This document shows, piece after piece, positions 19,800-30,205 of a stretch of DNA of 64,000 nucleotides (positions are counted from its first letter, which is position 1; every line of letters starts with the position of its first letter). A program made the position numbers and the translations under genes. The notes under the pieces were generated by a model. The model was not told where the DNA came from, did not search any database, and saw nothing but the letters and a program-made list of their open reading frames with translations. The DNA is from Bin18 sp965242795 (lineage in GTDB: Bacteria > Desulfobacterota > Binatia > Bin18), in NCBI GenBank assembly GCA_965242795.1, contig OZ251505.1, forward strand, positions 3,968,001-4,032,000, in the 5' to 3' direction.

Positions 19800-22108
19800 C
19801 ACGAGCGGCCGAATATGACGCGGCGCCGAACAAGACGTTGACGGTGAACGTGACGGACAACGACCCGCCGCTGGCGGTGAGTCCGCAAGCGGTGACGGTG
19901 CAGGAGGGCGGGGATAGCTACACGGTGGCGCCAGGTGTGACGGTGACCGCGGTAGATGACACCCACAGGGTGGACGAGACGGAGACGGTGCAGCACGCCG
20001 CGGCGGTGGGGAGCGGCGATACGGGGTTCACCTTCGCAGCGCAGACGAAGGACGACGTGACGGTGGACACGGAGCTGGGGATGACGGGGGCGCAGACGAC
20101 GCTGCGCGTGACGGAGGAGGATCCGACCGCCGGGAGCAGGCCGTACACCGTGGCGTTGGCGACGGCGCCGGTGACGGTGGCATCGGCCCGGCTGACGTAC
20201 AGCGCGAGCACTTGGCAGACGGTAACGGCGACGGCGGTGGCCGATCAGAACCTGGACAACGAGACGGTGACGCACACGCTGACGGGAGCGCGGGAGTATG
20301 TCCCGCCGGAGCTGGCGGTGAGGGTGGCAGTGACGGACAATGACGCGCCGCGGATCGTGGTGAGTCGCGGAACCGGGACGCTGGCGCTCATCGAGGGGGG
20401 GAGCGCCAGGGCGTACGGCGTGCAGCTTGGCGTGGCACCGGCGGGGGACGTGGTGGTGCGGGTGTCGAGCGACAATACGACCGTGGAGGTCAGGAAGACC
20501 GGGAGAAATGCGGCGTCCTCGGTGGACCTGGGGTTCTCGATGACCACCTGGAACACAGCGCAGATGGTCGAGGTGTCCGCGGGGTCGGACGACGACGGGG
20601 CCGACGCCACGGCAATGCTGACGCATAGTATCGTGGCCGCCGGTTCTGCCGACGAATACGACCTGGTGCCGAATGTGGCGCTGACGGTGACGGTGAGGGA
20701 CACCGACCCGCGCGGGGCGGCGGTGACGCCGAGGACGCTGGGGCCGCTGACGGAAGACCCCGCGGGCAGTACGGCGTACACGGTGGTGTTGGCCACGCAG
20801 CCGGTGGGCGGGACGGTGACGATCGCAATCACGAGCGACGACGAGACGGCGGTAAGCCGGGCGCTGGAGGCGCTGACGTTCACGGGGACGACGTGGAAGA
20901 CGGCGCAGACGGTGACGGCGGTGATGGACGACGACATGGTGGACAAGGAGGTGACGCTGACGCACGCGCTGACGGGGGCGGACTACGAGGACGCCGTGAC
21001 CGTGGACCCGGTGGTGGTGACGGTGGATGACGACGAAGAGCAGGCCATCTGGGTGGACACGGACCTGACAACGGCCCTGCGGCAGACGGGGCCGCTGAGC
21101 GTGGCGGAAGACGGGAACGCGAGGTACACGGTGGAATTGGAGAGCGCACCGACCGATCCGGTGGTGGTGTGGATCGGTGTGGACGACAACCCGGATGTGC
21201 ACGCGATGCCGGGGCTGCTGCGGTTCGATGCGAACGACTGGAACACGGCACAGACGGTGACGGTACGGGCGGATGGGAACGCCGACGCGCTGGCGGACGA
21301 AGCAACGCTGACGCACCGGGCGGCAGGGGGCGACTACACGGGGGAGGCGGAGGTGGCGGTGACGGAGGCGACGCAGCCGGGGGTGATCCTTAGCCGGGAG
21401 GGGGTGACGGTGGGCGAAGGCGGGCGCAACACGTACACGGTGCGGTTGGTGCCGCCCCCGGCGGGCACTGCGGAGATGACGGTGACGAGCGGGAATACGG
21501 AGATCGCGCCGGTGGCGCCGGCGACGCTGACGTTCGGCCCGACGACATGGACCACGCCGCAAGCGGTGACGGCGCCGCTCAACGCCGGCTCCACGAACCG
21601 CGACACGACGCTGATGCATACGGTGGGCGGGTACGGTTCGGTGACGGCGGCGGTGAACGTCCGGGTGGATACGGGCTGGTTCATCGAGATCGACCCGCTC
21701 GCGCTGGAGGTCCAGGAAGAGGGGTCGCCTGTCACGTACACGGTCGCGCTGATCAACCCGCGGACCGACGCGCTGACGGTGTCGGTGCCCAGCCGGCACA
21801 GCATGAACAGCAATGTGAGTGCGCTCCCCTCCATGCTGACGTTCGACACGAGCAGCTCCACGACGCCGCAGACGGTGACGGTGAGGGCGGCGAACGACGG
21901 CAACACGATCTCGGGCACGGCGAGGGTGGACCACACCATAACGACAGCGGCGAGCCCGAGCGTCGTCGTCTTCCTGTTACCGGTGATGGTGACGGAGCTC
22001 AAAGACACGACGCCGACGTTGGCCGCGGTGCCGAATCAGACGTACCAAGTGGGGCAGGGGGTGAACGCGCGGTTGGGAGGGCCGGCGACGGGGGCAACGT
22101 GCCGTTGA
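19800..22108 (+). other. Longest intact frame of the autotransporter: Calx-beta-like repeat passenger
   Basis: The frame open from about 19800 to the TGA at 22108 encodes about 750 residues without interruption. Units begin at about 19860, 20120, 20350, 20720, 21060, 21390 and 21690, each with an E-[GD]-G turn followed by a Y-T-V strand (for example VQEGGDSYTV, VAEDGNARYTV, VGEGGRNTYTV). Asp-rich turns would bind calcium in Calx-beta folds. No enzyme motif is seen. Confidence 0.7.
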
Positions 22109-24047
22109 GCTACACGTTGACGCCGGGGCCGCCGGCGGCGCAGACGTTCACGCCGACGGTGGAGGACAGGAGGACAACCCGCTACCGGGATTCCGGGAGC
22201 CGCCGGGGCGGTACACGCGGGGGGCGACGTACCCGCTGCCGGCGCCGGAGGTGTGGTCGGGGACGACGCCGAGGCTGACGTTCGTGGTGGAGCCGGCACT
22301 ACCGGCAGGACTGACGTACGTGCCGCCGACGGAGACGATGGCGCCGTACGCGACGGGCGGGCAGATTGAGGGGACGCCGACGGGGAGGGTGCCGACGCGG
22401 CCATACACGTTGACGGTGGTGGACGGGGCGAGGAACGAAGCGGCGCTGACGTTGGCGTTGACGGCGCCGCCACCGCCGGACCCGGAGGACCGGCAGCCGA
22501 CGTTCGGGACCGCGACGGTGCCTGCGCAGGTCTATCGGCAGGGCGAGGCGATTGCGCCGCTGGTGCTGCCGGCGGCCACGGACGGGGACGGGGCGCTAGG
22601 CTACGCACTGACGCCGGGGCTGCCGGCGGGGCTGACGTATACGCGCCGACGCTGCCCGTCATGATCGCGGTCGAGGCAGCGGGGCCGATCCGGCCGCAGG
22701 AGGGGACGCGGACATACCAGCGCCACGGGCAGCAGGTGACGGTGACGCAAGCGCCGGGGACAGTGGCGGGGGCGGAGGTGACGCTGGCGCAGGCCGTGAC
22801 GCTCATGCTGACGCCGCCGGGGGACGAGGTGCCGCTGGCGGCGGGCACGACGGCGGGGATGTTGGCGGTGCCGACGGTGGACGACCGGCGGGTGGATCCG
22901 ACGGAGACGTTCACGATGATGGGGAGGCTGCCGGCCGATCCGCTGATTGAGGGGACGGAGGCGACGGCGGAAGGGCGGATCAAGGACGACGACACGGAAC
23001 GGGCGCGCCGCCGGAGCTTGGGGATGGTGTTGGCGGGCGTAGGGCGGACGTTGGCGACGGACGCGGTGGACGTGATCGGGGCGCGGTTCATCCGCCAGCC
23101 GTCGAGCAACCAAGTGAGGTAGGCGGGTAGGCATTGAACTTACGCCGGGAGGGCGACACGGCACGCTGGCGGCACGCGGCGGAGGCGTGGCGCAGGCGTT
23201 GGGCGTAGAAGTCGGCGTGCCGCTGGAGGGCGGCGCTGGCCAGTTTGGCCAAGTCTGCGGGGCGGCCTGGAGCGCATTGACGCGACAGCTGCGCGTCCCG
23301 CACGCGGCGACAGCGCCGCTGAGCGTGTGGGGCCCGCCGGGCGCGTTCGCCGCGGCGCGGGGCCGAGCCTAGCAGGCTACGGGACCGGGTTGGGCCAAGT
23401 GGGCTTCGACCTCGCGCATGCGACGACGCCGCAGGCGATGAACGTGGGGACGTTGCGGGCGCCGGTACGGTTCCGGCGGCTGTCGGGGGCGGAGGTGCTG
23501 GCGCAGAGCGAATTTCAGATTCCGCTGAGCCAGGCCGCGGCCGATCCGGGCGCGCCGGCGCAACCGGGCGAGACCACGGCGCAGGCTGCAGCGGCGGCGT
23601 GGACGCTGTGGGGCCGGGGGACGGCGAGTAGCTTCGACGGCAACGTGTTTACCGGCCACCTCGGCCTCGACTACCGCTTGCCGTATGCGCACTGGGGCCC
23701 GCGGCCGGGGTTGGGCGTGTAGGGGGGGTGTTCGGCGCGGGCTGGGGCAATCTGGCCCCAAAAGACGGGGCGGGCAGAGTCAAGACCGACCTGGAGATGC
23801 TGATGGCCGCGGTCGGGGCACCGCAAGAAGTGCTGACGTGGCGGCGGATCGACGTGGCGCTGAAGGCGGACGCCTTCCTGACGGAATTGGAGGCCGGCTC
23901 CGACGACCGGTTACCCAAGACGGCGGGGGACGTGCAACGGCTGCGCCTGATGGTGGAAGGCCGCACGGCATGGGCCATATCGGAGGACTCCCACCTGACG
24001 CCCCTCTTCGAGATCGGCGGGCGCTGGGACGGTGGGAAGGCGGAGAC

Positions 24048-24059
24048 GGGGGGGGGGGG
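24048..24059 (+). repeat. Poly-G tract (12 G) inside the autotransporter barrel
   Basis: The barrel frame before the tract (IGGRWDGGKAET) and after it (AELDGGFEYAHTKLG) differ by one base. Eleven or fourteen G would join them; the twelve seen put translation out of frame. This is the classic arrangement of slipped-strand phase variation. Confidence 0.85.
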
Positions 24060-24562
24060 CGGAGTTGGACGGCGGTTTCGAGTACGCGCACACGAAGCTG
24101 GGCTTGGGGATCGAAGCCCGCGGGCGGTACCTGCTGGCGCACCAGAAATCGGCGTTCGACGAATGGGGGACGAGCCTGACGTTGAGGCTGGACCCCGGCG
24201 AGGCGAAACGCGGATTGTGGTTAGCGTTGGCGCCGGTCTGGGGCGCGGAAGCGGGTCAGGTCGAGCAGATGTGGGGCAGCGCGGAGGTGCTCCAGGCGGG
24301 CGCCGAACCCGCTACGAAGCCGAACCTGTCGCTGGCGCAGGTCGAATTCGACATCGGCTACGGGCTGGTGACGTACGAAGGCGCAGGCCTGCTGACGACC
24401 TACGGCGGCGTATCGATGGCGGGACCGCAGAGCCACGGCTACCGTTTGGGCGGACGGATCGAGTTGGGCGAGTGGATCGACCTGAGCATGGAGGGCGAAC
24501 GCACCACGCAGGGCGGCGGCGCCGAACACCAAGTCGTCCTCTACGGCCACCTGGGCTGGTAA

Positions 24563-25090
24563 CCACCTCCCCTGAACCCCACCCTCCTCCGTAGGGGCGA
24601 CCGGCCGGTCGCCCCTACGCCCTGGGCCAACCCTACGGTCGTCGGACCCTCTCCCCCGGATCACGTCCGGGACAGACTTTCAACCTCTCCCGAAGGAAGA
24701 GGGGACAGAAAGAGAAAAAGGTCCCCAATAGAGGAGATGCTTCCCGAGGACCCCCTCCCTAGCCCTCCCCCTCAAGGGGGGAGGGAATAGCGGATTCCTT
24801 CGTTGCTATTGACAGAGGGCGACCGGCCGGGCGCTCCTACGGAGACACGCAGGGGTGTCTCGGGTTCAACCGGTATTGGTAAGGACCGGCCCCTCCTGTG
24901 GTGGGAAGGGCGAAAGATTTTTCGCCCCTACGTGCAGCGTTATCCTCCCCTCGGACGGCGGCTCATCATAAAGTTTCGTACGCTTCCGCTGTTCGAGAAC
25001 AAGGAAAATGCGGACGGCACGTCGCTTGATCCTTCAGGACGCGGTCGGTACCGTTTTCACTTCTTTACATGGGAGCGGTGAGGAAACGGC
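24563..25090. repeat. Intergenic repeat region with a perfect 30 bp palindrome
   Basis: There is no supported gene. It contains the perfect palindrome 24590-24619 (CGTAGGGGCGACCGG and its complement), a damaged relative at about 24826-24849, a CCCCGGATCACGTCCGGG element near 24656 shared (inverted) with 53641-53664, and a CCCCCTCAAGGGGGGAGGG hairpin at about 24766 shared with 55372. Confidence 0.8.
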
Positions 25091-25996
25091 GTGCGCTTCG
25101 AGCATCTGTCGATCGGACACACGGGTTTGGCGGGTGATACGGGACTCAGTGTCTTGCTGTTCTCCGAGCAGGTGCCCTGTGCGTACTATCCGTGCGGTTC
25201 GGCTCCTGGAACGCGGGACGTCGTTCCGCTGACCCTCGGAAACTCGGTCGAACGGATCGATGCGCTCGTGTTCACGGGTGGCAGCGCCTACGGGTTGGGC
25301 GCCTCCACGGGCGTCATGGAATATCTGGCCGAACGGGGCCGCGGACTCGCTACGCCGGGCCGCTTCGTTCCCATCGTGCCAGCGGCCTGCATTTTCGATC
25401 TTGCGGTCGGCGCGCCGGTGTATCCTACCGCGGACGATGCGTACCAAGCCTGCCGGACGGCAACACCGGGTGAGTACGCCAGCGGCCGGGTCGGGGTCGG
25501 AACGGGCGCGAGTGTGGGGAAGGGGTTGCAGGACGGCCGGCCGATGACCGGCGGGTTCGGGATCGGGTCCGTGCAGGCCGGCCCGGTGCAGGTGCTGGCG
25601 TGCGCTGCGGTCAACCCTCTCGGGGACGTGGTGGACCGTGGCAGGATCATTGCCGGCGCGGTGGACGAACAGGGCCGGTTTCTCGACACGGAGCGGCACG
25701 TTCTGGAGAACAGTTCCGCGCTCCGGACGTCGCTGACCCAGACCAACACCACGCTCATGGCGGTCATCTGTAACGCCGCACTCGGTCAGCAGGAGCTGTA
25801 CATGGTGGCCAAAATGTCTGGCGCGGGGTGCGCCCGGGCCGTCGCACCCGCGTTCAGCCCGTGGGACGGCGACATCGTGTTCGGCGTGTCCGCGGGCGAG
25901 CTGGCCGCGGACGTGACGCTGGTCGGCGCCTTGGGTGCCGAGGCGGTTCGCTTGGCGATTCTCGACGCCGTGCGCGAGGCGACCGTGATCGGGTGA
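25091..25996 (+). CDS. P1 family (S58, DmpA-like) aminopeptidase
   Basis: A 301-residue member of the DmpA/BapA N-terminal-nucleophile family, which cleaves itself and then acts as an aminopeptidase, amidase or cyclic-imide hydrolase. Characteristic parts are VFTGGSAYGL, the glycine-rich VGVGTGASVGKG, and QTNTTLMAVICN, where the N-T bond is the likely self-cleavage site and the Thr or next residue the nucleophile. The GTG start follows GAGGAAA. It converges with glnS, with only 8 bp between stop codons and no room for a terminator. Confidence 0.9.
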   Translation: MRFEHLSIGHTGLAGDTGLSVLLFSEQVPCAYYPCGSAPGTRDVVPLTLGNSVERIDALVFTGGSAYGLGASTGVMEYLAERGRGLATPGRFVPIVPAACIFDLAVGAPVYPTADDAYQACRTATPGEYASGRVGVGTGASVGKGLQDGRPMTGGFGIGSVQAGPVQVLACAAVNPLGDVVDRGRIIAGAVDEQGRFLDTERHVLENSSALRTSLTQTNTTLMAVICNAALGQQELYMVAKMSGAGCARAVAPAFSPWDGDIVFGVSAGELAADVTLVGALGAEAVRLAILDAVREATVIG

Positions 25997-26004
25997 AGGT
26001 TCTG

Positions 26005-27735
26005 CTAGGACCGGCCTTGCGCCGCGGATTTCTGGACCCTGGCCCAAGTGTCGCGCAGGCCGACCGTGCGGTTGAAGACGGGCCGGCCCGGCGCCGCATC
26101 GCCGGTGTCCACGCAGAAGTAGCCCTGCCGTTCGAACTGGACGCGGCTGCCCGGTACCGCGTCGGCAAGGCCGGGCTCGACCTTGCAGTCGTTCAGCACT
26201 TCGAGCGAGCGGGGGTTCAGAGAGTCGGTGAACGGCCTGCCCTCCTCGACGGTGTCCGGGTCGGGCTCGACGAACAAGTGGTCGTACAGCCGGACTTGCG
26301 CGGTCAGCGCATGCTCGGCCGACACCCAATGGATGGTTGCCTTGACCTTGCGTTGGGCGGCCGGCCCGCCGCTGCGGGTCTCCGGGTCGTACCGGCAATG
26401 GATTTCGGTCACGTGGCCGGAGGCGTCTTTGACCACACCGACGCATTCGACGATGTAGGCGTACCGCAGGCGGACCTCGCGGCCCGGCGCCAAGCGGAAG
26501 AATTTCCGCGGCGGGTCTTCCCGAAAATCCTCCCGCTCGATGTAGAGCACCCGGGAGAAGGGGAGCGGGCGCGTTCCCGCGCTCGCGTCTTCGGGATTGT
26601 TCACCGCCTCGACCTGCTCGGTTCGGCCTTCCGGGTAGTTGTCGATCACCACGCGCAGCGGACGCAGGACGGCCATCACGCGCGGGGCGCTCCGGTTCAG
26701 TTCCTCGCGCACGCAGTGTTCGAGTATGGCGAAATCGACCGTACTGTTGCGTTTGGCCAGCCCGATGCGCGCGCAGAACGTGCGGATCGAGCCGGGCGTG
26801 TAGCCGCGGCGCCGCAAGCCGGCCAAGGTCGGCATGCGCGGGTCGTCCCAACCGCTGACGTGGCCCTCGGAGACCAGTTGCAATAGCTTGCGCTTGCTCA
26901 GCAGCGTGTGGGTCAGGTTGAGGCGCGCGAACTCGATCTGCTGCGGCCGACACGGCACCGGGAGTCGGTCCAACACCCAGTCGTACAGGGGCCGGTGGTC
27001 CTCGAACTCCAACGTACACAGGGAATGCGTGACGCCCTCGATCGCGTCGGACAGGCAGTGCGTGAAGTCGTACATCGGATAGATGCACCAGCGGTCCCCG
27101 GTCCGGTGGTGGGGCGCTTTCAGAATCCGGTACAGCGTGGGGTCGCGCATGTTGATGTTCGGTGCGGCCATGTCGATCCTGGCGCGCAACACGTGGCTGC
27201 CCTCGGCGAACTCGCCCGCTCGCATCCGCGCGAACAGGTCGAGATTCTCCCCGACCGTCCGGTTCCGGTAGGGACTGTCGCGGCCCGGCTCGGTCAGCGT
27301 GCCGCGGTAGGCGCGGATCTGCTCGGCGCTCAGACTGCACACGTACGCCTTGCCGGCGCGGATCAGGTGCACGGCATACTCGTACAGTTGCTCGAAATAG
27401 TCGGAGGCGTAGTACGCCCGCGCGCCCCAGTCGAAGCCCAGCCATGCCACGTCGCGCTTGATCGACTCGACGTAGTCGGCGTTTTCTCTGGTCGGGTTGG
27501 TATCGTCGAAGCGCAGATTGCAGCGTCCGTCGTTTTCCAGGGCGACGCCGAAATTCAGGCAGATGGACTTCGCGTGACCGATGTGCAGGTGGCCGTTCGG
27601 CTCGGGAGGAAAGCGTGTCACGACCGCGCCGCCGTGTTTGCCGGCGTTCCGGTCCGCGGCCACGATGCTGCGGATGAAGTCGCCAGCCGGCGGGGCGGAT
27701 GACGTCGGAGCTGGGTCGGGAGGCGGTTTTGTCAT
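26005..27735 (-). CDS. glnS: Glutaminyl-tRNA synthetase
   Basis: A 576-residue class I enzyme that charges tRNA-Gln directly. The ATP motif appears as PPEPNGHLHIGHAK near residue 43, and the KMSKS equivalent as LLSKRKL. The C-terminal two-barrel anticodon-binding domain is complete (ends in LRDTWARVQ). Length and order match bacterial GlnRS. Its presence means the indirect GatCAB route is not needed for Gln-tRNA. An amidohydrolase gene ends 18 bp upstream on the same strand, so the two may be co-transcribed. Confidence 0.97.
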   Translation of the reverse strand: MTKPPPDPAPTSSAPPAGDFIRSIVAADRNAGKHGGAVVTRFPPEPNGHLHIGHAKSICLNFGVALENDGRCNLRFDDTNPTRENADYVESIKRDVAWLGFDWGARAYYASDYFEQLYEYAVHLIRAGKAYVCSLSAEQIRAYRGTLTEPGRDSPYRNRTVGENLDLFARMRAGEFAEGSHVLRARIDMAAPNINMRDPTLYRILKAPHHRTGDRWCIYPMYDFTHCLSDAIEGVTHSLCTLEFEDHRPLYDWVLDRLPVPCRPQQIEFARLNLTHTLLSKRKLLQLVSEGHVSGWDDPRMPTLAGLRRRGYTPGSIRTFCARIGLAKRNSTVDFAILEHCVREELNRSAPRVMAVLRPLRVVIDNYPEGRTEQVEAVNNPEDASAGTRPLPFSRVLYIEREDFREDPPRKFFRLAPGREVRLRYAYIVECVGVVKDASGHVTEIHCRYDPETRSGGPAAQRKVKATIHWVSAEHALTAQVRLYDHLFVEPDPDTVEEGRPFTDSLNPRSLEVLNDCKVEPGLADAVPGSRVQFERQGYFCVDTGDAAPGRPVFNRTVGLRDTWARVQKSAAQGRS

Positions 27736-27753
27736 GGCGGAGTAGGCGGGAGA

Positions 27754-28650
27754 TCAGCTAGGGGCCTGTGCAAGCGTTGCCGCGGCGGTCGGTGCGGCAG
27801 GCAGCCGGAAAATCCGTGCCGCGTTGTCGTGCAGGAGTCGCCGCTCGGCTTCGGGTTCGAGTCGGAGCCCGGTGATTTCCCGACGGGCGCGTTCGGGATC
27901 GATCACCGGCCAGTCCGTCCCGAACAGCACCTTGTCCCGGCCCCAACTGTTGACGAAGTGGACGAACGCGGCCGGCCAGTGGCGCGGTGCATACGCGTCC
28001 GAGCCGACGTACACGTTCTCGTGTTTCCAGGCCACCGACATCATTTCTTCGGTCCACGGATACCCGAGGTGAATACCGATCAGCACCAGCTCGGGAAAGT
28101 CGATCGCCACTTGGTCGAGCGTGATCGGCCGCCCGACGCTCGGCAACACGCGGTCGCGCTGATAGCGCAGGCAGTGGCCGACCTGCAGCATGATCGGAAT
28201 GCCCAACTCGCAGCACTTCGCGTAGATCGGATAGTAGCGGGCGTGGTCGGGCGGCAGGCCGAACCAGTGCGGATAGAGGTGGGCGCCGACGAAGCCGTAT
28301 TCCTTGACCGCGGCTTCCAGGTCGCGCAAGCCCTGCATCCCGCGCGTGGGATCGACTCCGGCCAAGCCGGAGAAGCGGTCCGGGTAGCGGCGGCAGACGG
28401 CGGCCACGCGCGCGTACGGAATCTCGAACGAGCCCGTGATCCGCAGGTCGCCCGCGCGCACCGCGATCAGCAGTGAGCGTTGAATGCCGGCACGGTCCAT
28501 TTTCTCCAGATAGGTTTCCAGCGGAACGCCCGCGCGGAGTGCCGCGGGAAAGCGCACTTGGTCGAGAAAGGATGCGTCCACGCCGGTCCGGCCCTCGTCC
28601 ACCTCTTCCGGCGTGAACAGATTGCAGACGATGTCGATGGCAGCCAGCAT
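27754..28650 (-). CDS. Amidohydrolase family 2 (metal-dependent TIM-barrel) protein
   Basis: A 298-residue member of the amidohydrolase-2 family, which includes ring-opening decarboxylases and lactonases. Visible elements are GAHLYPHWFGLP, the GIHLGYPW strand and the catalytic-type GTDWPV near the C-terminus. The N-terminal H-x-H metal site is missing; the equivalent strand reads IDIVCNLFTPE, as in a known divergent subgroup. ATG 28650 was chosen because it begins at the family's first strand; an upstream GTG at 28728 is possible. Substrate unknown. Confidence 0.82.
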   Translation of the reverse strand: MLAAIDIVCNLFTPEEVDEGRTGVDASFLDQVRFPAALRAGVPLETYLEKMDRAGIQRSLLIAVRAGDLRITGSFEIPYARVAAVCRRYPDRFSGLAGVDPTRGMQGLRDLEAAVKEYGFVGAHLYPHWFGLPPDHARYYPIYAKCCELGIPIMLQVGHCLRYQRDRVLPSVGRPITLDQVAIDFPELVLIGIHLGYPWTEEMMSVAWKHENVYVGSDAYAPRHWPAAFVHFVNSWGRDKVLFGTDWPVIDPERARREITGLRLEPEAERRLLHDNAARIFRLPAAPTAAATLAQAPS

Positions 28651-28928
28651 GGGCAGGGTGGTGGGAACGGTGTACGTTCCGCCTCTGGACGATTTTCTCA
28701 CGATGACCGGCTTGGGGCAGCGCGTCAATGGGCTCTGCCGGCGAGCCTTCCGTGCGCGGCGGGACCCCCCCCCATCCCCCTTGTCAGGGGGGCAGGAGTC
28801 GATTGGTCACGCCGAGGAATTTTCCGTGCGTGTGGGAAATCGCCGCAAGTGAGACTCGTGCGCTCCCTTGAACAACGAGGCCAGGGGCGAAGAAGACCAG
28901 GCAGGTTCGCGCTCGAACCCCGCACGAC

Positions 28929-29690
28929 ATGACGTCGCATAGCCCTGTTCGTTCCGCGGATGCTGCCCGGCTGGACGACCGCCGGTTCCGGTTCGGGCTG
29001 CGCGGCCTGTGCATGCTGATCCTCGGCCTGTGGTTGGTGAGCGGGGAGCCGCCGCGGATCGATTCGCGCGGTCTCGGCGAAGCATCGGTCCGCGGGCCTC
29101 TTCCTGCCGACTACTTTCCGTTGGCGGTCGGAAACCGCTGGCACTACGAGTCGAGCGAGGGCGACGCATTCTGGCCGGTAACCGAAACTTGGCGGATCGT
29201 CGAACGGCGGGGGCTCGGTTACGTATTGCAGATTCGCCAGAGCCTGCTCGCCGAGGAATTGCCGAGCGAATTCGTGTCCGTTTCGATCGCCGGCGTAGCG
29301 GTGCGGCCGCGGGCCGGTGCGCCGGCCGAGTTCCTCATCAAATCGCCGATCCGCCTCGGTACGACGTGGGAAACCGCGGCGGGGCATTTCGAGATCACCG
29401 GCTTGTCGGAGTCGGTCGTGGTCCCCGCGGGCGTATTCGAAAACTGTCTGAAGGTGCGGTTTCGGGCGCATAACGGGCAGGCGGTAGCCGTGACCTTGTA
29501 CGCGCCCGGCGTCGGCATGGTCCAGCGCGATGAGACCTTTACGATTTTTGGAAGATTGGGTTCGGATGGGGCGGCTTCGGCACTTCTTGGCGATCCGGTG
29601 GCGGCGGATCCCGCAGCCGGCGCGCATCTCGGCAGAGTGAGCCTCTGGCTGTCGGAATGGGAATCGGGACCTTCTGCCCCTGACGGGTAA
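28929..29690 (+). CDS. Conserved secreted or membrane-anchored protein of unknown function
   Basis: A 253-residue protein with one hydrophobic segment near residues 25-40 (LRGLCMLILGLWLVSG), preceded by arginines, so it is exported or anchored facing outside. The outer part starts YFPLAVGNRWHYE and continues in beta strands with VVVPAGVFENCLKVRF and YAPGVGMVQ. This pattern is shared by many unnamed bacterial proteins of the 'periplasmic beta-sandwich' kind. No enzyme motif is seen. It stands alone between repeat-rich gaps. Confidence 0.75.
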   Translation: MTSHSPVRSADAARLDDRRFRFGLRGLCMLILGLWLVSGEPPRIDSRGLGEASVRGPLPADYFPLAVGNRWHYESSEGDAFWPVTETWRIVERRGLGYVLQIRQSLLAEELPSEFVSVSIAGVAVRPRAGAPAEFLIKSPIRLGTTWETAAGHFEITGLSESVVVPAGVFENCLKVRFRAHNGQAVAVTLYAPGVGMVQRDETFTIFGRLGSDGAASALLGDPVAADPAAGAHLGRVSLWLSEWESGPSAPDG

Positions 29691-29811
29691 CTCTTCGTCC
29701 GGTCGTGTATCCGTTTGAAGTTGGGATTACATACGAGGGATCAAGCTCAATGGGCGCAACCCTGAGCTTGCCGAAGGGCCAAGGGTGGGGTGCGAAGGTC
29801 GAGGTGACATC

Positions 29812-29905
29812 GGGGTTCGTTTCGATGTTTCGACAGGCTCAACACATCGCAGGCTCAACGAACTCAGGGATGGGAAGGTCCCTGAGCTTGTCGAAGGATT
29901 TTGGC
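29812..29905 (-). repeat. Dispersed ~90 bp repeat copy
   Basis: Same family as 2747-2838: GGGGTTCGTTTCGATGTTTC, CAGGCTCAACGAACT and CCCTGAGCTTGTCGAAGG follow in the same order. A TTCCTG/CAGGAA hairpin follows at about 29976-29994. Confidence 0.8.
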
Positions 29906-30006
29906 TGGGGAGAGGGGGAAAACGACATCCCCTCCACCGGCCGGCATTCGCCGAGAGTGGGAGCCTCTCCGCCTGGATTCCTGTTTTCACAGGAATGACG
30001 GGAGAA

Positions 30007-30138
30007 GGCAGGAATGACGGGATGAAGTAGGGGTAACGGGATGAAGTAGGAGTGGCGGGATGAAGTAAGAGTGACGGGATGGAGTAGGAGTGACAGGATG
30101 GAGTAGGAGTGACAGGATGGAGTAGGAGTGACGAGGGA
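30007..30138. repeat. 19 bp minisatellite
   Basis: Units of AGTAGGAGTGACGGGATGA start at 30026, 30045, 30064, 30083, 30102 and 30121, with a partial unit before them. Units differ at one to three positions. It lies between a dispersed repeat and the end of the Gld-type gene, and is non-coding as far as I can see. Confidence 0.93.
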
Positions 30139-30205
30139 AAGGCGTCCAGAGCGGGGAAATTCCGAACCGATACACGGCCTCCGCCCGGATCGGAAAGCGC
30201 GGGGT

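Larger units (their letters stand above)
18989..24562 (+). pseudogene. Giant autotransporter with beta-sandwich repeats, broken by many frameshifts
   Basis: One 5.6 kb reading path crosses several frames. A signal peptide starts RRRWAILVLVL and, after a shift near 19042, ends in a PRAFAQ cleavage site. From 19560 to 22080 about seven ~100-residue Calx-beta-like repeats share 'TF-x4-W-x-T-x-QTVTV' and 'V-x-V-T-D-N-D' strands. Two Ig-like 'GLPAGLTY' domains follow (22100-22650). Then comes a linker (SLGMVLAGVGRTLATDAV) and, at about 23170-24562, an outer-membrane autotransporter barrel ending in an aromatic residue (GHLGW). Shifts occur near 19042, 19160, 19553, 19710, 19790, 22095, 22160, 22640, 23120, 23370, 23720 and at the 12-G tract 24048-24059. 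The intact family would be an adhesin-like surface protein. Either real decay or phase variation explains this; assembly error is possible. Confidence 0.8.

Noticed and set aside
19799..21934. Minus-strand frame (711 codons) over the autotransporter passenger
   Set aside because: Extremely Arg/His rich, no motif; the plus strand shows regular repeats with conserved turns.
28735..28805. Terminator near the amidohydrolase promoter (CCCCCCCCCATCCCCCTTGTCAGGGGGG)
   Set aside because: Stem without a T-run and lying between divergent genes; more likely another REP-like element.
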